A DNA stretch of 64,000 nt from Cloacibacterium sp047601505 (GCF_047601505.1 NZ_JASGJD010000001.1:62001-126000), one strand, 5' to 3'; numbered from the stretch's first letter, positions 50,411-61,400 are shown. Notes: generated by a model not told the origin, from the sequence alone. Program-made: numbers and translations.

Positions 50411-51925
50411 ATGAGTAAAGTAAGAGTGCGTTTTGCGCCAAGTCCAACAGGACCATTACATCTAGGTGGCGTAAGAACCGCATTGTATGACTATCTTTTT
50501 GCCAAAAACCAAGGCGGAGATTTTGTTTTAAGAATTGAAGATACCGATACCGCAAGATATGTAGAAGGTGCGGAAGATTATATAATGGAAGCTTTAGAAT
50601 GGTGCGGAATAACCCCAGACGAAAGCCCAAGACACGGCGGAAACTACGGCCCATACAAACAATCTGAAAGAAGAGATATTTACGACAAATACACCGAAAT
50701 AATTCTAAAAACAGATTACGCCTATTTAGCATTCGACACTCCAGAAGAGCTAAACGCAGCAAGAGCAGAAGCAGAAGCTAATGGCGAGGTTTTTTCTTAC
50801 AATTACCTCAGCAGAAACAGAATGAGAAACAGCATTGCACTTTCTCAGGAAGAAGTTCAGAAATTATTAGACGCAAAAACACCTTACGTAGTAAGATTCA
50901 AAATGCCTTTAGACAGAATTATCAATCTTGAAGACATTATTAGAGGTAAGTTTTCGGTTAATACCAATACTTTAGACGATAAAGTTTTGGTAAAAAACGA
51001 CGGAATGCCAACTTATCATTTCGCTAATATTATAGACGATTACGAAATGAAAATTACCCACGTAATCCGTGGTGAAGAATGGTTACCATCTATGCCTCTG
51101 CACGTTTTATTATACGAGGCAATGGGTTGGCAAGCACCAGAATTTGCACATCTTTCTTTAATTTTAAAACCAGAAGGCAAAGGGAAATTAAGCAAAAGAG
51201 ACGGTGCAAAATTCGGGTTCCCAGTTTTCCCAATGAATTTCTATGATGCTGCAACTGGCGAAACTTACAAAGGATACAAAGAAGAAGGTTATTTACCAGA
51301 AGCTTTCGTTAATTTTTTAGCACTTTTAGGTTGGAGTCCTTCGGATGATAAAGAAATTCTAAGTTTAGAAGAAATGGCGACTGAATTTGACCTTCACAAA
51401 GTTCACAAAGCTGGAGCTAGATTCTCCAAAGAAAAAGCAGAATGGTTTAATCATCAATATCTTCAAAGAAAATCTAGCGAAGAAGTTTTGGAAATTTTTA
51501 AAAATTTAGAAGAAACAAAAAACATTTCTCTTTCTGATGATACTTTACTGAAAATCATTAGTTTAATGAAAGAAAGAGCAACTTTTGTTAAAGATATTTA
51601 CAATGAAGGGAAATTCTTCTTTGAAGCACCAATTTCTTACGACGAAAAGGCTGCAAAAAAAGCTTGGAACGAAGAAACCTTTGCTATTTTGAACGACTTA
51701 ATTGTAAAATTAAACGGAATTGAAGATTTTATTTCAGAAAAAATAAAAGAAGAAATTCATCATTTGGTAGAAGAAAAAGGATTGGGCTTTGGCAAAGTAA
51801 TGATGCCTTTAAGACTATCTTTAGTAGGAGAATTAAAAGGACCAGACGTTCCAGATTTAGTAGAAATCCTTGGAAAGGCTGAAACCATCGGCAGAATAAA
51901 GGCTGCCATCGAAATTTTAAAATAA
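50411..51925 (+). CDS. gltX: Glutamyl-tRNA synthetase
   Basis: The 504-residue class I synthetase charges tRNA-Glu. The HIGH-type motif is PSPTGPLHLGGVRTALYDYL near residue 10 and the KMSKS-type motif is KLSKRDGAKFG near 260. VLRIEDTDTARYVEG and HVIRGEEWLPSMPLHVLLY are also diagnostic. Length is normal. The two-residue start MSKVRVRFAPSP fits other GltX proteins. Confidence 0.97.
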   Translation: MSKVRVRFAPSPTGPLHLGGVRTALYDYLFAKNQGGDFVLRIEDTDTARYVEGAEDYIMEALEWCGITPDESPRHGGNYGPYKQSERRDIYDKYTEIILKTDYAYLAFDTPEELNAARAEAEANGEVFSYNYLSRNRMRNSIALSQEEVQKLLDAKTPYVVRFKMPLDRIINLEDIIRGKFSVNTNTLDDKVLVKNDGMPTYHFANIIDDYEMKITHVIRGEEWLPSMPLHVLLYEAMGWQAPEFAHLSLILKPEGKGKLSKRDGAKFGFPVFPMNFYDAATGETYKGYKEEGYLPEAFVNFLALLGWSPSDDKEILSLEEMATEFDLHKVHKAGARFSKEKAEWFNHQYLQRKSSEEVLEIFKNLEETKNISLSDDTLLKIISLMKERATFVKDIYNEGKFFFEAPISYDEKAAKKAWNEETFAILNDLIVKLNGIEDFISEKIKEEIHHLVEEKGLGFGKVMMPLRLSLVGELKGPDVPDLVEILGKAETIGRIKAAIEILK

Positions 51926-51949
51926 ATTTCGATAAATAGAAATAATTAT

Positions 51950-51957
51950 TAAATTTG
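51950..51957 (+). promoter_or_regulatory. accA promoter, -7 box
   Basis: TAAATTTG, exact match, 23 nt before the accA ATG at 51981. Confidence 0.6.
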
Positions 51958-51980
51958 GAGCATTAATTCTAAACAATAAA

Positions 51981-52937
51981 ATGGAATATTTAGATTTTGA
52001 ATTGCCAATAAAGGAACTGATGGAACAATATCAAACTTGTTCTTTAGTTGGTGAAGAAAGTGGTGTAGATATGAAATTGGCTTGTAGCCAAATCGAAGAT
52101 AAAATTCTAGAAAAAAAGAAAGAAATCTACGGAAGTCTTACGCCTTGGCAAAGAGTACAATTATCGCGTCATCCAGACAGACCTTATACATTAGATTTTA
52201 TCAATGGCATTGTAGATAAAGATAGCTTTTTAGAATTACACGGAGATAGAAATTTTGCAGACGACCCTGCTATGGTAGGCGGAATGGCAAAAATTGACGG
52301 ACAAAGTGTAATGATTATTGGCACACAAAAAGGAAGAACTACCAAAGAAAGACAGCGCAGAAGATTCGGGATGAGCAATCCTGAAGGATATAGAAAAGCG
52401 CTTAGACTTATGAAATTGGCAGAAAAGTTTAATATTCCTATTATTACTTTTATAGACACTCCAGGTGCATATCCTGGCTTAGAAGCAGAAGAAAGAGGAC
52501 AAGGTGAGGCTATTGCAAGAAACATCTACGAAATGTGCCAATTGAAAACTCCAATCATCACCATTATTATTGGCGAAGGTGCAAGTGGAGGCGCACTAGG
52601 AATTGGCGTTGGTAACAAAGTATACATGATGGAAAACACTTGGTATTCTGTAATTGCTCCAGAAAGCTGTTCTTCAATCCTTTGGAGAAGCTGGGAATAC
52701 AAAGAAACCGCAGCTAACGCACTAAAACTTACTCCAGAAGATATGCTGAAAGAAAAACTAATTGACGGCGTAATAGAAGAACCACTTGGCGGCGCACATT
52801 ACGACCCAGAAGCAGCATACCAAAATGTAAAGAAAACTATTCTTTCTAATATAAAATCTCTCAAAAACTTCAATAAAGAAGAATTGATGCATCACAGACA
52901 AGAGAAATTTATAGAAATGGGTAGATTTACCGGATAA
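51981..52937 (+). CDS. accA: Acetyl-CoA carboxylase carboxyltransferase subunit alpha
   Basis: The 318-residue subunit works with AccD to carboxylate acetyl-CoA, the first step of fatty acid synthesis. Diagnostic stretches are LTPWQRVQLSRHPDRPYTLD, FLELHGDRNFADDPA, FIDTPGAYPGLEAEERGQGE, EGASGGALGIGVGN and SVIAPESCSSILWRSW. accD is not in this window. Terminator follows. Confidence 0.97.
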   Translation: MEYLDFELPIKELMEQYQTCSLVGEESGVDMKLACSQIEDKILEKKKEIYGSLTPWQRVQLSRHPDRPYTLDFINGIVDKDSFLELHGDRNFADDPAMVGGMAKIDGQSVMIIGTQKGRTTKERQRRRFGMSNPEGYRKALRLMKLAEKFNIPIITFIDTPGAYPGLEAEERGQGEAIARNIYEMCQLKTPIITIIIGEGASGGALGIGVGNKVYMMENTWYSVIAPESCSSILWRSWEYKETAANALKLTPEDMLKEKLIDGVIEEPLGGAHYDPEAAYQNVKKTILSNIKSLKNFNKEELMHHRQEKFIEMGRFTG

Positions 52938-52941
52938 AACA

Positions 52942-52973
52942 AAAAAGGCAAGAAATTTTATTCTTGCCTTTCT
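52942..52973. terminator. Bidirectional terminator after accA
   Basis: AAAGGCAAGAA and TTCTTGCCTTT with a 6-nt loop, with A and T runs on either side. Confidence 0.82.
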
Positions 52974-52975
52974 TT

Positions 52976-53548
52976 TTATTTCTTAATTCCTAAAACAATC
53001 TGAGTGTCTTCGGTAATATTTTTTGTTGATTGATAGCTGGCATCACAAATTTTGGTAGTGATTTTATATGTTCCTTTTGGCACAAGTAAATAATTATCTC
53101 CTTTCTTGGGAACATCAAGATTAAAAAACTTCTTACCTTCTACTTTTACAATAAGGTTACAGTTAGAATTATTTTTAATCATCACAAAAACTTCAGATTT
53201 ATTTCTATCTGTACTAAAAAGATTATTGAGAAGATTTACTGTTTTTTCGGTATTAGCATCAGCTTTGCCTTTTTCCACTTTTTTTTCTACTTCTTTGCTT
53301 AATTTTTCAGAATTAAGGGGTTTAATCACTGGCTTCGCAACAGAAGATTGTGCAGGAGCAAGATTTTTTAATCTATTCGAAAGAAAATTGGCATTTGGAT
53401 TGTTAGGATATTTTTTCACAAAAGCACTAATCTCTTTAGGGTCTTGGCTTCTCATTATTTTATCTGTTTCTTCTTTTGTCTGAGCAAACACAGAACTTGC
53501 TGATATTAAAAACAATAGAGAAAATATTTTATAATTTTTACAATTCAT
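52976..53548 (-). CDS. Secreted protein, probably DUF6759-like
   Basis: The 190-residue protein has a signal peptide (MNCKNYKIFSLLFLISASSVFA). A short helical repeat-like part (SQDPKEISAFVKKYPNNPNA, then FLSNRLKNL) is followed by a charged linker (KEVEKKVEKGKADANTEKT) and a beta domain with FVMIKNNSNCNLIVKVEGKK and two further cysteines. I think it is the group called DUF6759, but this is uncertain. Function unknown. Confidence 0.72.
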   Translation of the reverse strand: MNCKNYKIFSLLFLISASSVFAQTKEETDKIMRSQDPKEISAFVKKYPNNPNANFLSNRLKNLAPAQSSVAKPVIKPLNSEKLSKEVEKKVEKGKADANTEKTVNLLNNLFSTDRNKSEVFVMIKNNSNCNLIVKVEGKKFFNLDVPKKGDNYLLVPKGTYKITTKICDASYQSTKNITEDTQIVLGIKK

Positions 53549-53623
53549 ATTTCGTTAAATAATAGGCATTAAAAATTTAAAGTATAACGCAAAAACCTGC
53601 TTTTTAGTTTAAGTGAAATTTCA

Positions 53624-53631
53624 TATCTTTG
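53624..53631 (+). promoter_or_regulatory. tsf promoter, -7 box
   Basis: TATCTTTG, exact match, 45 nt before the tsf ATG; a longer leader than other genes here. Confidence 0.6.
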
Positions 53632-53676
53632 CAACTCAAAAATTTATACCACAATTATAATTAAAATTTTTCAATT

Positions 53677-54501
53677 ATGTATACACCAGTTGCTGCAGAT
53701 GTAGCTAAACTAAGAAACACAACAGGAGCAGGAATGATGGACTGCAAAAAAGCTTTAACAGAAGCTGAAGGAGATTTTGAAAAAGCTATCGAAATCCTTA
53801 GAAAAAAAGGACAAAAAGTAGCTGCTAACAGAGCTGACAGAGAATCTACTGAAGGTGCTGTAATTGCAAAAGTAAACGAAGATCAAACTTTAGGAGTTGT
53901 AATCGCTTTAAATTGCGAAACAGACTTCGTAGCGAAAAATGCTGCTTTCGTTGAGCTAGCTCACGAATTAGCTGAACAAGCTCTTTTCTACAAAGACAAA
54001 GAAGAGTTTTTAGCTTCTGACTTCCACGGTATCACTGTTGCTGAAAAATTAATTGAACAAACAGGTGTTATTGGTGAGAAAATCGAAATCGGTGGATTTG
54101 AAAGATTAGATGGTACTTTCGTTGGATTCTACATCCACGCTGGTAACAAAATTGCTTCTCTTGCTTCTCTTTCTGCTAATGTAGAAGGCGCTGAAGAAGC
54201 TGCTAAAGCGGTTTCTATGCAAGTTGCTGCAATGAATCCAATTGCTTTAGACGAAACTCAAGTTTCTCAAGAAGTAATTGACAGAGAGTTAGAAATTGAA
54301 AGAGATATCTTAACTAAAGAAGGAAAACCTGCTAACATTATCGATAACATCCTTAAAGGTAAAATGCAGAAATTCTACAAAGAAAATACTTTAGTACACC
54401 AAGCTTTCATTAAAGATGGAGGTATGTCTGTTGCAGATTATGTAAAATCTGTAAGTGGAGATTTAAAAGTTACAGGATTCAAGAGAGTTGCTCTTTCTTA
54501 A
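53677..54501 (+). CDS. tsf: Elongation factor Ts
   Basis: The 274-residue factor recycles EF-Tu by releasing GDP. RNTTGAGMMDCKKALTEAEG and VIALNCETDFVAKN are the EF-Ts signatures. It is normal in length. Unusually, rpsB (S2), the common partner upstream, is absent; the gene has its own promoter and follows a minus-strand gene. Terminator follows. Confidence 0.97.
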   Translation: MYTPVAADVAKLRNTTGAGMMDCKKALTEAEGDFEKAIEILRKKGQKVAANRADRESTEGAVIAKVNEDQTLGVVIALNCETDFVAKNAAFVELAHELAEQALFYKDKEEFLASDFHGITVAEKLIEQTGVIGEKIEIGGFERLDGTFVGFYIHAGNKIASLASLSANVEGAEEAAKAVSMQVAAMNPIALDETQVSQEVIDRELEIERDILTKEGKPANIIDNILKGKMQKFYKENTLVHQAFIKDGGMSVADYVKSVSGDLKVTGFKRVALS

Positions 54502-54521
54502 TCACCATCCTTTAAAATACA

Positions 54522-54560
54522 TAAGAGAGGCTGTCTATTTAGATAGTCTCTTTTTTTATT
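54522..54560 (+). terminator. Terminator after tsf
   Basis: AGAGGCTGTCTA (54526-54537) and TAGATAGTCTCT (54540-54551) pair with two G-U pairs, then a T-run. It shares AGAGGCTGTCT with the M16 terminator. Confidence 0.75.
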
Positions 54561-54570
54561 TTATAATGTT

Positions 54571-54578
54571 TAAATTTG
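54571..54578 (+). promoter_or_regulatory. Promoter of the first giant T9SS gene, -7 box
   Basis: TAAATTTG, exact match, 19 nt before the ATG at 54598. Confidence 0.6.
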
Positions 54579-54597
54579 CAGTCCATTCTCCAAAAAA

Positions 54598-57500
54598 ATG
54601 ATAACAACATATTGGCACAAATATATTTTTTTAATTTTAATTCTTTTTGTTCATACATTAAGAGCTCAATATGTTAGCATATCTACCACTACTAATACTG
54701 CTACAGAATTAGTAAACAAACTCATTGGGAATAACAACAATTGTATTTCGATATCAAATGCTAAAATATCTGGATGGAATTCTGGCGGAATATACAGTTA
54801 CGGATACATCAATTCTAACGGTACAAATTTCGAAATTAACGACGGAATATTACTTTCCACAGGAAATGTTAGCGATGCAGTAGGCTCATATAACAACACT
54901 CAAAGCTTTGGAAACAAAACAGGCTGGGCTGGCGATACTGATTTAGAAAACGCGGCAAACATCACAGCAACTACCAATGCTACTGTTTTAGAGTTTGATT
55001 TTGTTCCTAATACTAATAAAATTAGTTTTGATTACATGTTCCTTTCCGAGCAATATCTTAGACAAGGCGACTCTGGAAGCTGCGGATACACAGATGGTTT
55101 TGCTTTCTTAATTAAAAAAAATGGAGACCCTAATTATCAAAACCTTGCAGTAATTCCCAATACCAACACTCCTATCACCTCTCAAAATGTACTTGGACCA
55201 GGAGGAAGGTGCAACGAAAATAACGCTCAATATTTCGGACATTTCAACCCGAATGGAAGCCCAATTAGTTTTAACGGACAAACTGCAATTCTCACGGCTC
55301 AAACCGATGTGACACCTGGAGATTCTTATCATATAAAATTGGTAATTGCAGACCAAGGAAATGGATTATATGATTCTGGAGTAATCTTAAAAGCTGGTAG
55401 TTTCTTAGGAAATAAAGATTTAGGAACAGATAAACTTATTGCCAATAACACGGCAATTTGTCAAGGAAATACCGTTACACTAGATGCTACTTCAATAGGC
55501 GCCACCTATCAATGGTACAAAGATGGAAACGAAATCTCCGGCGCTACTTCTGCTACTTATACCGTAAATTCTACTGGAAAATACGAAGTAATGATTTACT
55601 CTTCTTCTTGTAATTTAAAAGGCTCTATCACTGTAGAATTTGTAGAAAAAGCAATTGTTAATCCCCAAACTTTCACCAATTGTGATAACGCTCTTGGCGG
55701 ACAAATCTCTATTAAATTACAAGATTTGAACCCAATAATTATTTCCAATTATAAAACTCAATTTAATGTAAAATATTACGAATTATTAACCGATGCAAAT
55801 GCCGGAAACACCAACACTCTTCCCAATGATTGGTCTTATAATACAGACACTACTATTTTTGTAAGAGTAGAAAACGGAATTTGTACGCCAGAAATTCATC
55901 CAATAACTTTCAAATTCGGAAATAAAATTCCTACAAACGATATTACTGAAATAGTTTGCGATAACGATTTGAACAATTCTCAAGACATTCATCTTTCTGA
56001 TTACCTTTCAAAATTATCTTCGGAAACTGGTTTTTCTTATCAATTTTACAAAACCAAAAATGATGCAGATTTAGAACAAAATACTACTACAGATGCTCAA
56101 ACCATCAATTCAGATATTACTTTTTATGCAAGATTAAAGAAAAGTGGTTTTTGTGATAATATTGCAACCATTACTTTGAAATTCAACCAACCAAGTAAAT
56201 CTACTACTCTACCAGACACTGTTACCGTTTGCGAAGGAGATTTGGCAACGCTTGATGCAGGAACAGGATTTTCAAGTTATTCTTGGAGCAACGGAGCTAC
56301 TACTCAAACCATTACCGTAGGAAAAGGAGATTATTTCGTTACCTTAACTTCGGCAAATTCTTGTTCTTATACTCAAAAAGCAAGCGTTGTAGAATCGCCA
56401 AAAGCAATTATTGACCTTTCTAAATTCAATACAACCATTTGTGATGACGATTTGGATGGTACAATTAAGGCAAATTTAGACCTAGTAACCACTGCAATAC
56501 TTTTAAATCCAGGAATTTACAGAGTTAAATATTATTCAGATATTAATGATGCAAACATTGGCAATTCAAATACTTTAAGCACGAATTGGTCTTCCAATAC
56601 AGAGACAACAATTTTTGCAAGAATAGAATCTGATTATTGTCCAGCTCAAATTTATCCTTTGGATTTCAAATTCGGAAATAAAATTCCAACAAACGATATT
56701 ACTGAAATAGTTTGCGATAACGATTTGAATAATTCTCAAGACATTCATCTTTCTGATTACCTTTCTAAATTATCTTCGGAAACTGGTTTTTCTTATCAAT
56801 TTTACAAAACCAAAAATGATGCAGATTTAGAACAAAATTCTACTACAGACGCTCAAACCATCAATTCAGATATTATTTTTTATGCGAGATTAAAGAAAAG
56901 TGGTTTTTGTGACAACATTGCAACAATTACTTTGAAATTCAACCAACCAAGCAAATCTACTACTCTACCAGACACTGTTACCGTTTGCGAAGGAGATTTA
57001 GCAACGCTTGATGCTGGAACAGGATTTTCAAGTTATTCTTGGAGCAATGGAGCTACTTCTCAAACAATTTCCGTTGGAAAAGGAGATTATTTCGTTACCT
57101 TAACTTCGGCAAATTCTTGTTCTTATACTCAAAAAGTAAGCGTTGTAGAATCGCCAAAAGCAATTATTGACCTTTCTAAATTCAATACAACTATCTGTGA
57201 TGACGATTTGGACGGTATAATTAAGGCAAATCTAGACCTAGTAACTTCTGCAATACTTTTAAATCCAGGAATTTACAGAGTTAAATATTATTCAGATATT
57301 AATGATGCCAATCTTGGAAACTCAATTACTTTGAGCACGAATTGGTCATCCACTACAGACACAACAATTTTTGCAAGAATAGAATCTGATTATTGTCCAG
57401 CTCAAATTTATCCTTTGGATTTTAAATTCGGGAATAAAATCCCTTTAATCACAACTAACGCTTCTACCAGCGAGTGTGACGACAATCTAGATGGTACAAA

Positions 57501-58404
57501 AACCGTAAATTTAGATTTATACAAAACCTTATTTACCAATGACAACTCAGTTTCTGTAAAATATTTCGCCTCAGAATCTGATGCTAAAAACAATGCAAAT
57601 CCAATTTCAAGTTCTCAAAACGTAACCAATACTAGAACTTTTTATTTGAGATTTGAGAGCAATTCTGCTTGCGCCAATTGGGCAACATTTACAATGAACA
57701 TTAATGTACCAAATGCTTCTACAAGCATACAAGACTTAACAATTTGTAAAAACACTACTACAACTATTGATGCAGGTTTAGGTTTTACTCATTACAAATG
57801 GAGCAACGGAACAGACGGACAATTCGCAAGAACAGCAGATTATGGCATAGGAACTCATTTCGTAGAACTTACTTCACCAAACGGCTGTGTTTACAAACAA
57901 ACTTTCACTATTTCAGCAACCGAAAGTCCAAAAATTACAAATATCGAAGTTACCGGCACTACAGCTACCATTTCTGTAACTGGAGGAGAAGCTCCATATC
58001 AATATTCTATCGATGGAATTAATTATCAAAATTCAAACATCTTTAGCAACATCCCAAGAGGAACACATACCGTATATGTAAAAGATTCAAAAGCTTGTGA
58101 AATTATACAATCTCAATTTTTAATCATCAATCTTATTAATGCAATTACTCCAAACGGAGACGGCATTAATGATGTTTTAGATTACTCAGATTTGAGGATA
58201 AAAGATAATGTTTCTATTAAAATATTTGACAGACAAGGCGCCGCAATCTACCAATCTGAAGGCAAAAATTACATTTGGGATGGTAAATCATTCGGTAGAA
58301 ATGTAACTTCTGGCACTTATTGGTACGTAATAACATGGACCGAACCTCTTACACAAGTCTCTACAGCTTATTCTGGTTGGATTTTAGTTAAAAACCGAAA
58401 TTAA
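54598..58404 (+). CDS. Giant T9SS surface protein with choice-of-anchor L domain (type B sorting tail)
   Basis: The 1268-residue protein starts with a signal peptide (cut after LRAQ). About 25-275 is a choice-of-anchor L domain (ILLSTGNVSDAVGSYNN, ISFDYMFLSEQY). One Ig-like domain (TYQWYKDGNEISGATSA) and then long repeats follow, including a 252-residue tandem duplication. The PKD-like region and the gliding-motility-associated tail (ITPNGDGINDVLDYSDL, IFDRQGAAIYQ, SGTYWYVITW, GWILVKNRN) finish it. It should be exported by type IX secretion and may serve as adhesin. It is followed by a similar gene after 44 nt. Confidence 0.92.
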   Translation: MITTYWHKYIFLILILFVHTLRAQYVSISTTTNTATELVNKLIGNNNNCISISNAKISGWNSGGIYSYGYINSNGTNFEINDGILLSTGNVSDAVGSYNNTQSFGNKTGWAGDTDLENAANITATTNATVLEFDFVPNTNKISFDYMFLSEQYLRQGDSGSCGYTDGFAFLIKKNGDPNYQNLAVIPNTNTPITSQNVLGPGGRCNENNAQYFGHFNPNGSPISFNGQTAILTAQTDVTPGDSYHIKLVIADQGNGLYDSGVILKAGSFLGNKDLGTDKLIANNTAICQGNTVTLDATSIGATYQWYKDGNEISGATSATYTVNSTGKYEVMIYSSSCNLKGSITVEFVEKAIVNPQTFTNCDNALGGQISIKLQDLNPIIISNYKTQFNVKYYELLTDANAGNTNTLPNDWSYNTDTTIFVRVENGICTPEIHPITFKFGNKIPTNDITEIVCDNDLNNSQDIHLSDYLSKLSSETGFSYQFYKTKNDADLEQNTTTDAQTINSDITFYARLKKSGFCDNIATITLKFNQPSKSTTLPDTVTVCEGDLATLDAGTGFSSYSWSNGATTQTITVGKGDYFVTLTSANSCSYTQKASVVESPKAIIDLSKFNTTICDDDLDGTIKANLDLVTTAILLNPGIYRVKYYSDINDANIGNSNTLSTNWSSNTETTIFARIESDYCPAQIYPLDFKFGNKIPTNDITEIVCDNDLNNSQDIHLSDYLSKLSSETGFSYQFYKTKNDADLEQNSTTDAQTINSDIIFYARLKKSGFCDNIATITLKFNQPSKSTTLPDTVTVCEGDLATLDAGTGFSSYSWSNGATSQTISVGKGDYFVTLTSANSCSYTQKVSVVESPKAIIDLSKFNTTICDDDLDGIIKANLDLVTSAILLNPGIYRVKYYSDINDANLGNSITLSTNWSSTTDTTIFARIESDYCPAQIYPLDFKFGNKIPLITTNASTSECDDNLDGTKTVNLDLYKTLFTNDNSVSVKYFASESDAKNNANPISSSQNVTNTRTFYLRFESNSACANWATFTMNINVPNASTSIQDLTICKNTTTTIDAGLGFTHYKWSNGTDGQFARTADYGIGTHFVELTSPNGCVYKQTFTISATESPKITNIEVTGTTATISVTGGEAPYQYSIDGINYQNSNIFSNIPRGTHTVYVKDSKACEIIQSQFLIINLINAITPNGDGINDVLDYSDLRIKDNVSIKIFDRQGAAIYQSEGKNYIWDGKSFGRNVTSGTYWYVITWTEPLTQVSTAYSGWILVKNRN
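55911..57422 (+). repeat. 756-bp tandem duplication in the first giant T9SS gene
   Basis: Copies at 55911-56666 and 56667-57422 have exactly equal length (252 codons). By eye only about 11 of 252 residues differ. Confidence 0.85.
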
Positions 58405-58423
58405 TTTTTTCTAAATTTTATAG

Positions 58424-58431
58424 TACATTTG
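58424..58431 (+). promoter_or_regulatory. Promoter of the second giant T9SS gene, -7 box
   Basis: TACATTTG, exact match, 17 nt before the ATG at 58449; it suggests separate expression from the gene upstream. Confidence 0.6.
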
Positions 58432-58448
58432 TAGTAATTATTCAACAA

Positions 58449-61400
58449 ATGAAGAAACTACTATATATTTTATTTTTACTTTTTGCGCATTCTTTCGTTT
58501 ATAGTCAATTTGACACAGAACATTGGTTTGCTCCTTTTGCAGATAAAACCGGAGGTCAAAATGCAGAACAATATCTATATCTTTCTACCAATAAAACAGC
58601 TCCTTTTGTTGTAGAAATTTACAATAACAATATATTATACAAAAGCATCTCAATAAGTAAAGGAAATCCTGGCATTGTCCCAATAGACAGAGCGTTAATG
58701 ATTTCTAGTGACGCTTCAAATTTATTTACGCCAAATAAAATGGGACTTCATCTTGTGGGCGAATATAAATTTTTTGCTCATTTCAGATTTTCTGTTTCCA
58801 ATCATGCTGAAATTATAACTTCTAAAGGAAAAGCAGGACTAGGAAAAAATTTTTACACATACACTCCTCCGAATAACAACACTGCAAGTAACGCTAACTC
58901 TACTGTAGGAATTGTTGCCTCCGAAGATAATACCACAATAACTCTTGACCATTTTAATGATAATATTGTGCTATCTAACGGAGATTCTGTTAATTCTACA
59001 ACGGTAAAAAACATTACTCTGAACAAAGGAGAATCTTACATTTTAGAGAGTTATGCCAATACACAAAATAACTTAATTGGTTTAAACACCTTGCACATAC
59101 AATCTAATAACCCTATTTCCGTCACAAATGGAGCCTTCAATAACATTTCCCCTAATAGAGCAAACAACGATGTTTACATGGATCAGGCTAGCCCTATTGA
59201 AAGATTAGGCACAGAATATATTTCTTTAAAAGGCAATGGAAATCTTGATACTCAAATGGAAGTCCTAGCAATTATTGCTACCGAAGACAATACTTCTTTC
59301 TATGTAAATGGAAGTTCTATCCCTAGAATTCTTGCAAAAAAAGGAGATTATACTATTGTTCCCAGTTCAGACTATGTTAATACAAATTCTAGTGTAGATG
59401 CTTATAACATTTATATAAAATCTGACAAAAAAATATACGTTTATCAAATGTTAGCCGGCGTAGATGTTGGTAGCAGTGGACAAGGTTCTGCTAATTCTTA
59501 CGCTTCTGGTGGAATGAATATTTTACCACAACTTGCTTGTTTACTCCCAAATAAGATTGATGAATTTGCAAACGTAAACGAAATAGGATATCAAAGTAAT
59601 TTTAATGTAAGACTAAATGTAATTACAGAAAAAGGAGCTACAATAAAAATAAATGGAACTGTAGCTTCTAGCATCAATGGTCCTTTTGCAGTTCAAGGTA
59701 CTAATGATTGGGAAACTTATGTTTTTCCTAACGTAAGCGGAAACATCGCTATAGAATCTACCAAAGCAGTAACAGCTGGTATTTCTGGTGGCTCTGGTGC
59801 TGTAGGTTTTGGTGGATATTTCGCAGGATTTAATTCTAATCCAATTATCTCAAAAGGTGGAGATTGCGACAAAGGAAACGTTACATTAGAGGTAGATAAT
59901 ACTTATACCAACTATCAATGGTTTTTAAACGGACAACCATACACCGGAGATGGCGCAAACACTTACATCATCCATCCTACAGAAAGCGGAGACTACTACG
60001 TGCACATAGAAAAACAAGGTTGCGGAACCTTAGACTCTCCTATTTTCAGTTTCCAAAGATGTCCTTTTAAATCTTCTAATTCTGTTGAAATAAGCAATTG
60101 TAATCCAACTTACACCACTAATACCCCAGCGTTCTCTGTATCAACTCAAACCGTAGATTACAGCACCGTTAAAATTACCTCTCTTCCTACTAACGGAACC
60201 GTTACCATCAATACAACAACAGGCAAAATAACCTATACACTTACTAATCTTTCTGCTTTAACTGATACTTTTACGTATAGTTTTTCTAGCACAGACCCAA
60301 AATTTCCAGATACTGAATATATAACAGTAAACATCAATGTGAACTATTTAAAAGTTTTTGGTGGTGAAACTTTCACTTGTATAAAGCCAGATAAAACAGG
60401 AGATTTTGACCTCAGCAAAGCTGTAATTTCTAATGATACCAACATCACTAGCATTGAATATTTCGAAAGTTACAATTCTCTTACCAAAACCTTTACTAAT
60501 CTTATCAGTAATTTTACAAGCTACAACTCTCTTCCTAAAACAATTTATGCAAAAGTAACCAACAGTTACGGCTGTACAGATGTAGCAACAATTGAACTAA
60601 AATTTTATCCAATCCCAAATATTGACACTGTAAAATTCAATTCTACGCTTTGTGACACCGATTTGGATGGATTATACGAGCCAGATTTTGATGAAATTTC
60701 CAAAACAATCGTTAATAATTCTTCGGATTTTGATATTTATTACTTTGATAATTCTGGTTATAATTTCCCCGCACTTCCGAAATCTTGGACATACACAACA
60801 CCAACAAGAGTTTACGTTTTAGTAGCATCTAAAAATGGTTGTACCAGCGCAACAGGTTTTATAGATTTTAAAATAGGAACTAAAATTTCTGTAAATGATA
60901 TTTCTGGTTCTGTTTGCGACAACGATTTAAACGGAAAAGAAGACACCAAAATATCTAATTTTCTTCCCGCTTTAACAAATGGAACTTCTTATTATTACTA
61001 TGACACACTAGCAAAGGCACAAGAAGCAAAATCTGGTACTACAATTCCAGACGAAAAGATAATTACAGCTAATACCACTTTTTATATTAGAACAGAAAAC
61101 CCTTCATTTTGTCCAAATGTTTTTGCTTTACAGATTGTTTTTAATCAGCCAGAAACATCTTCAAAAATTCATGATTTAACCATTTGCAAAAACACTACTA
61201 CAACAATTAATGCTGGAACAAATTTCACATACTACAAATGGAGCAACGGAACCGAAGGACAATTCGCAGAAGAAGCAGAATACGGAGTTGGAACTCATTT
61301 TGTAGAACTTACTTCCCAAAATGGCTGTGTTTACAAACAAACCTTCACTATTTCTGAAGCAGAAGACCCAACGTTCGACTCTGTTATAGAACTAGGAAAC

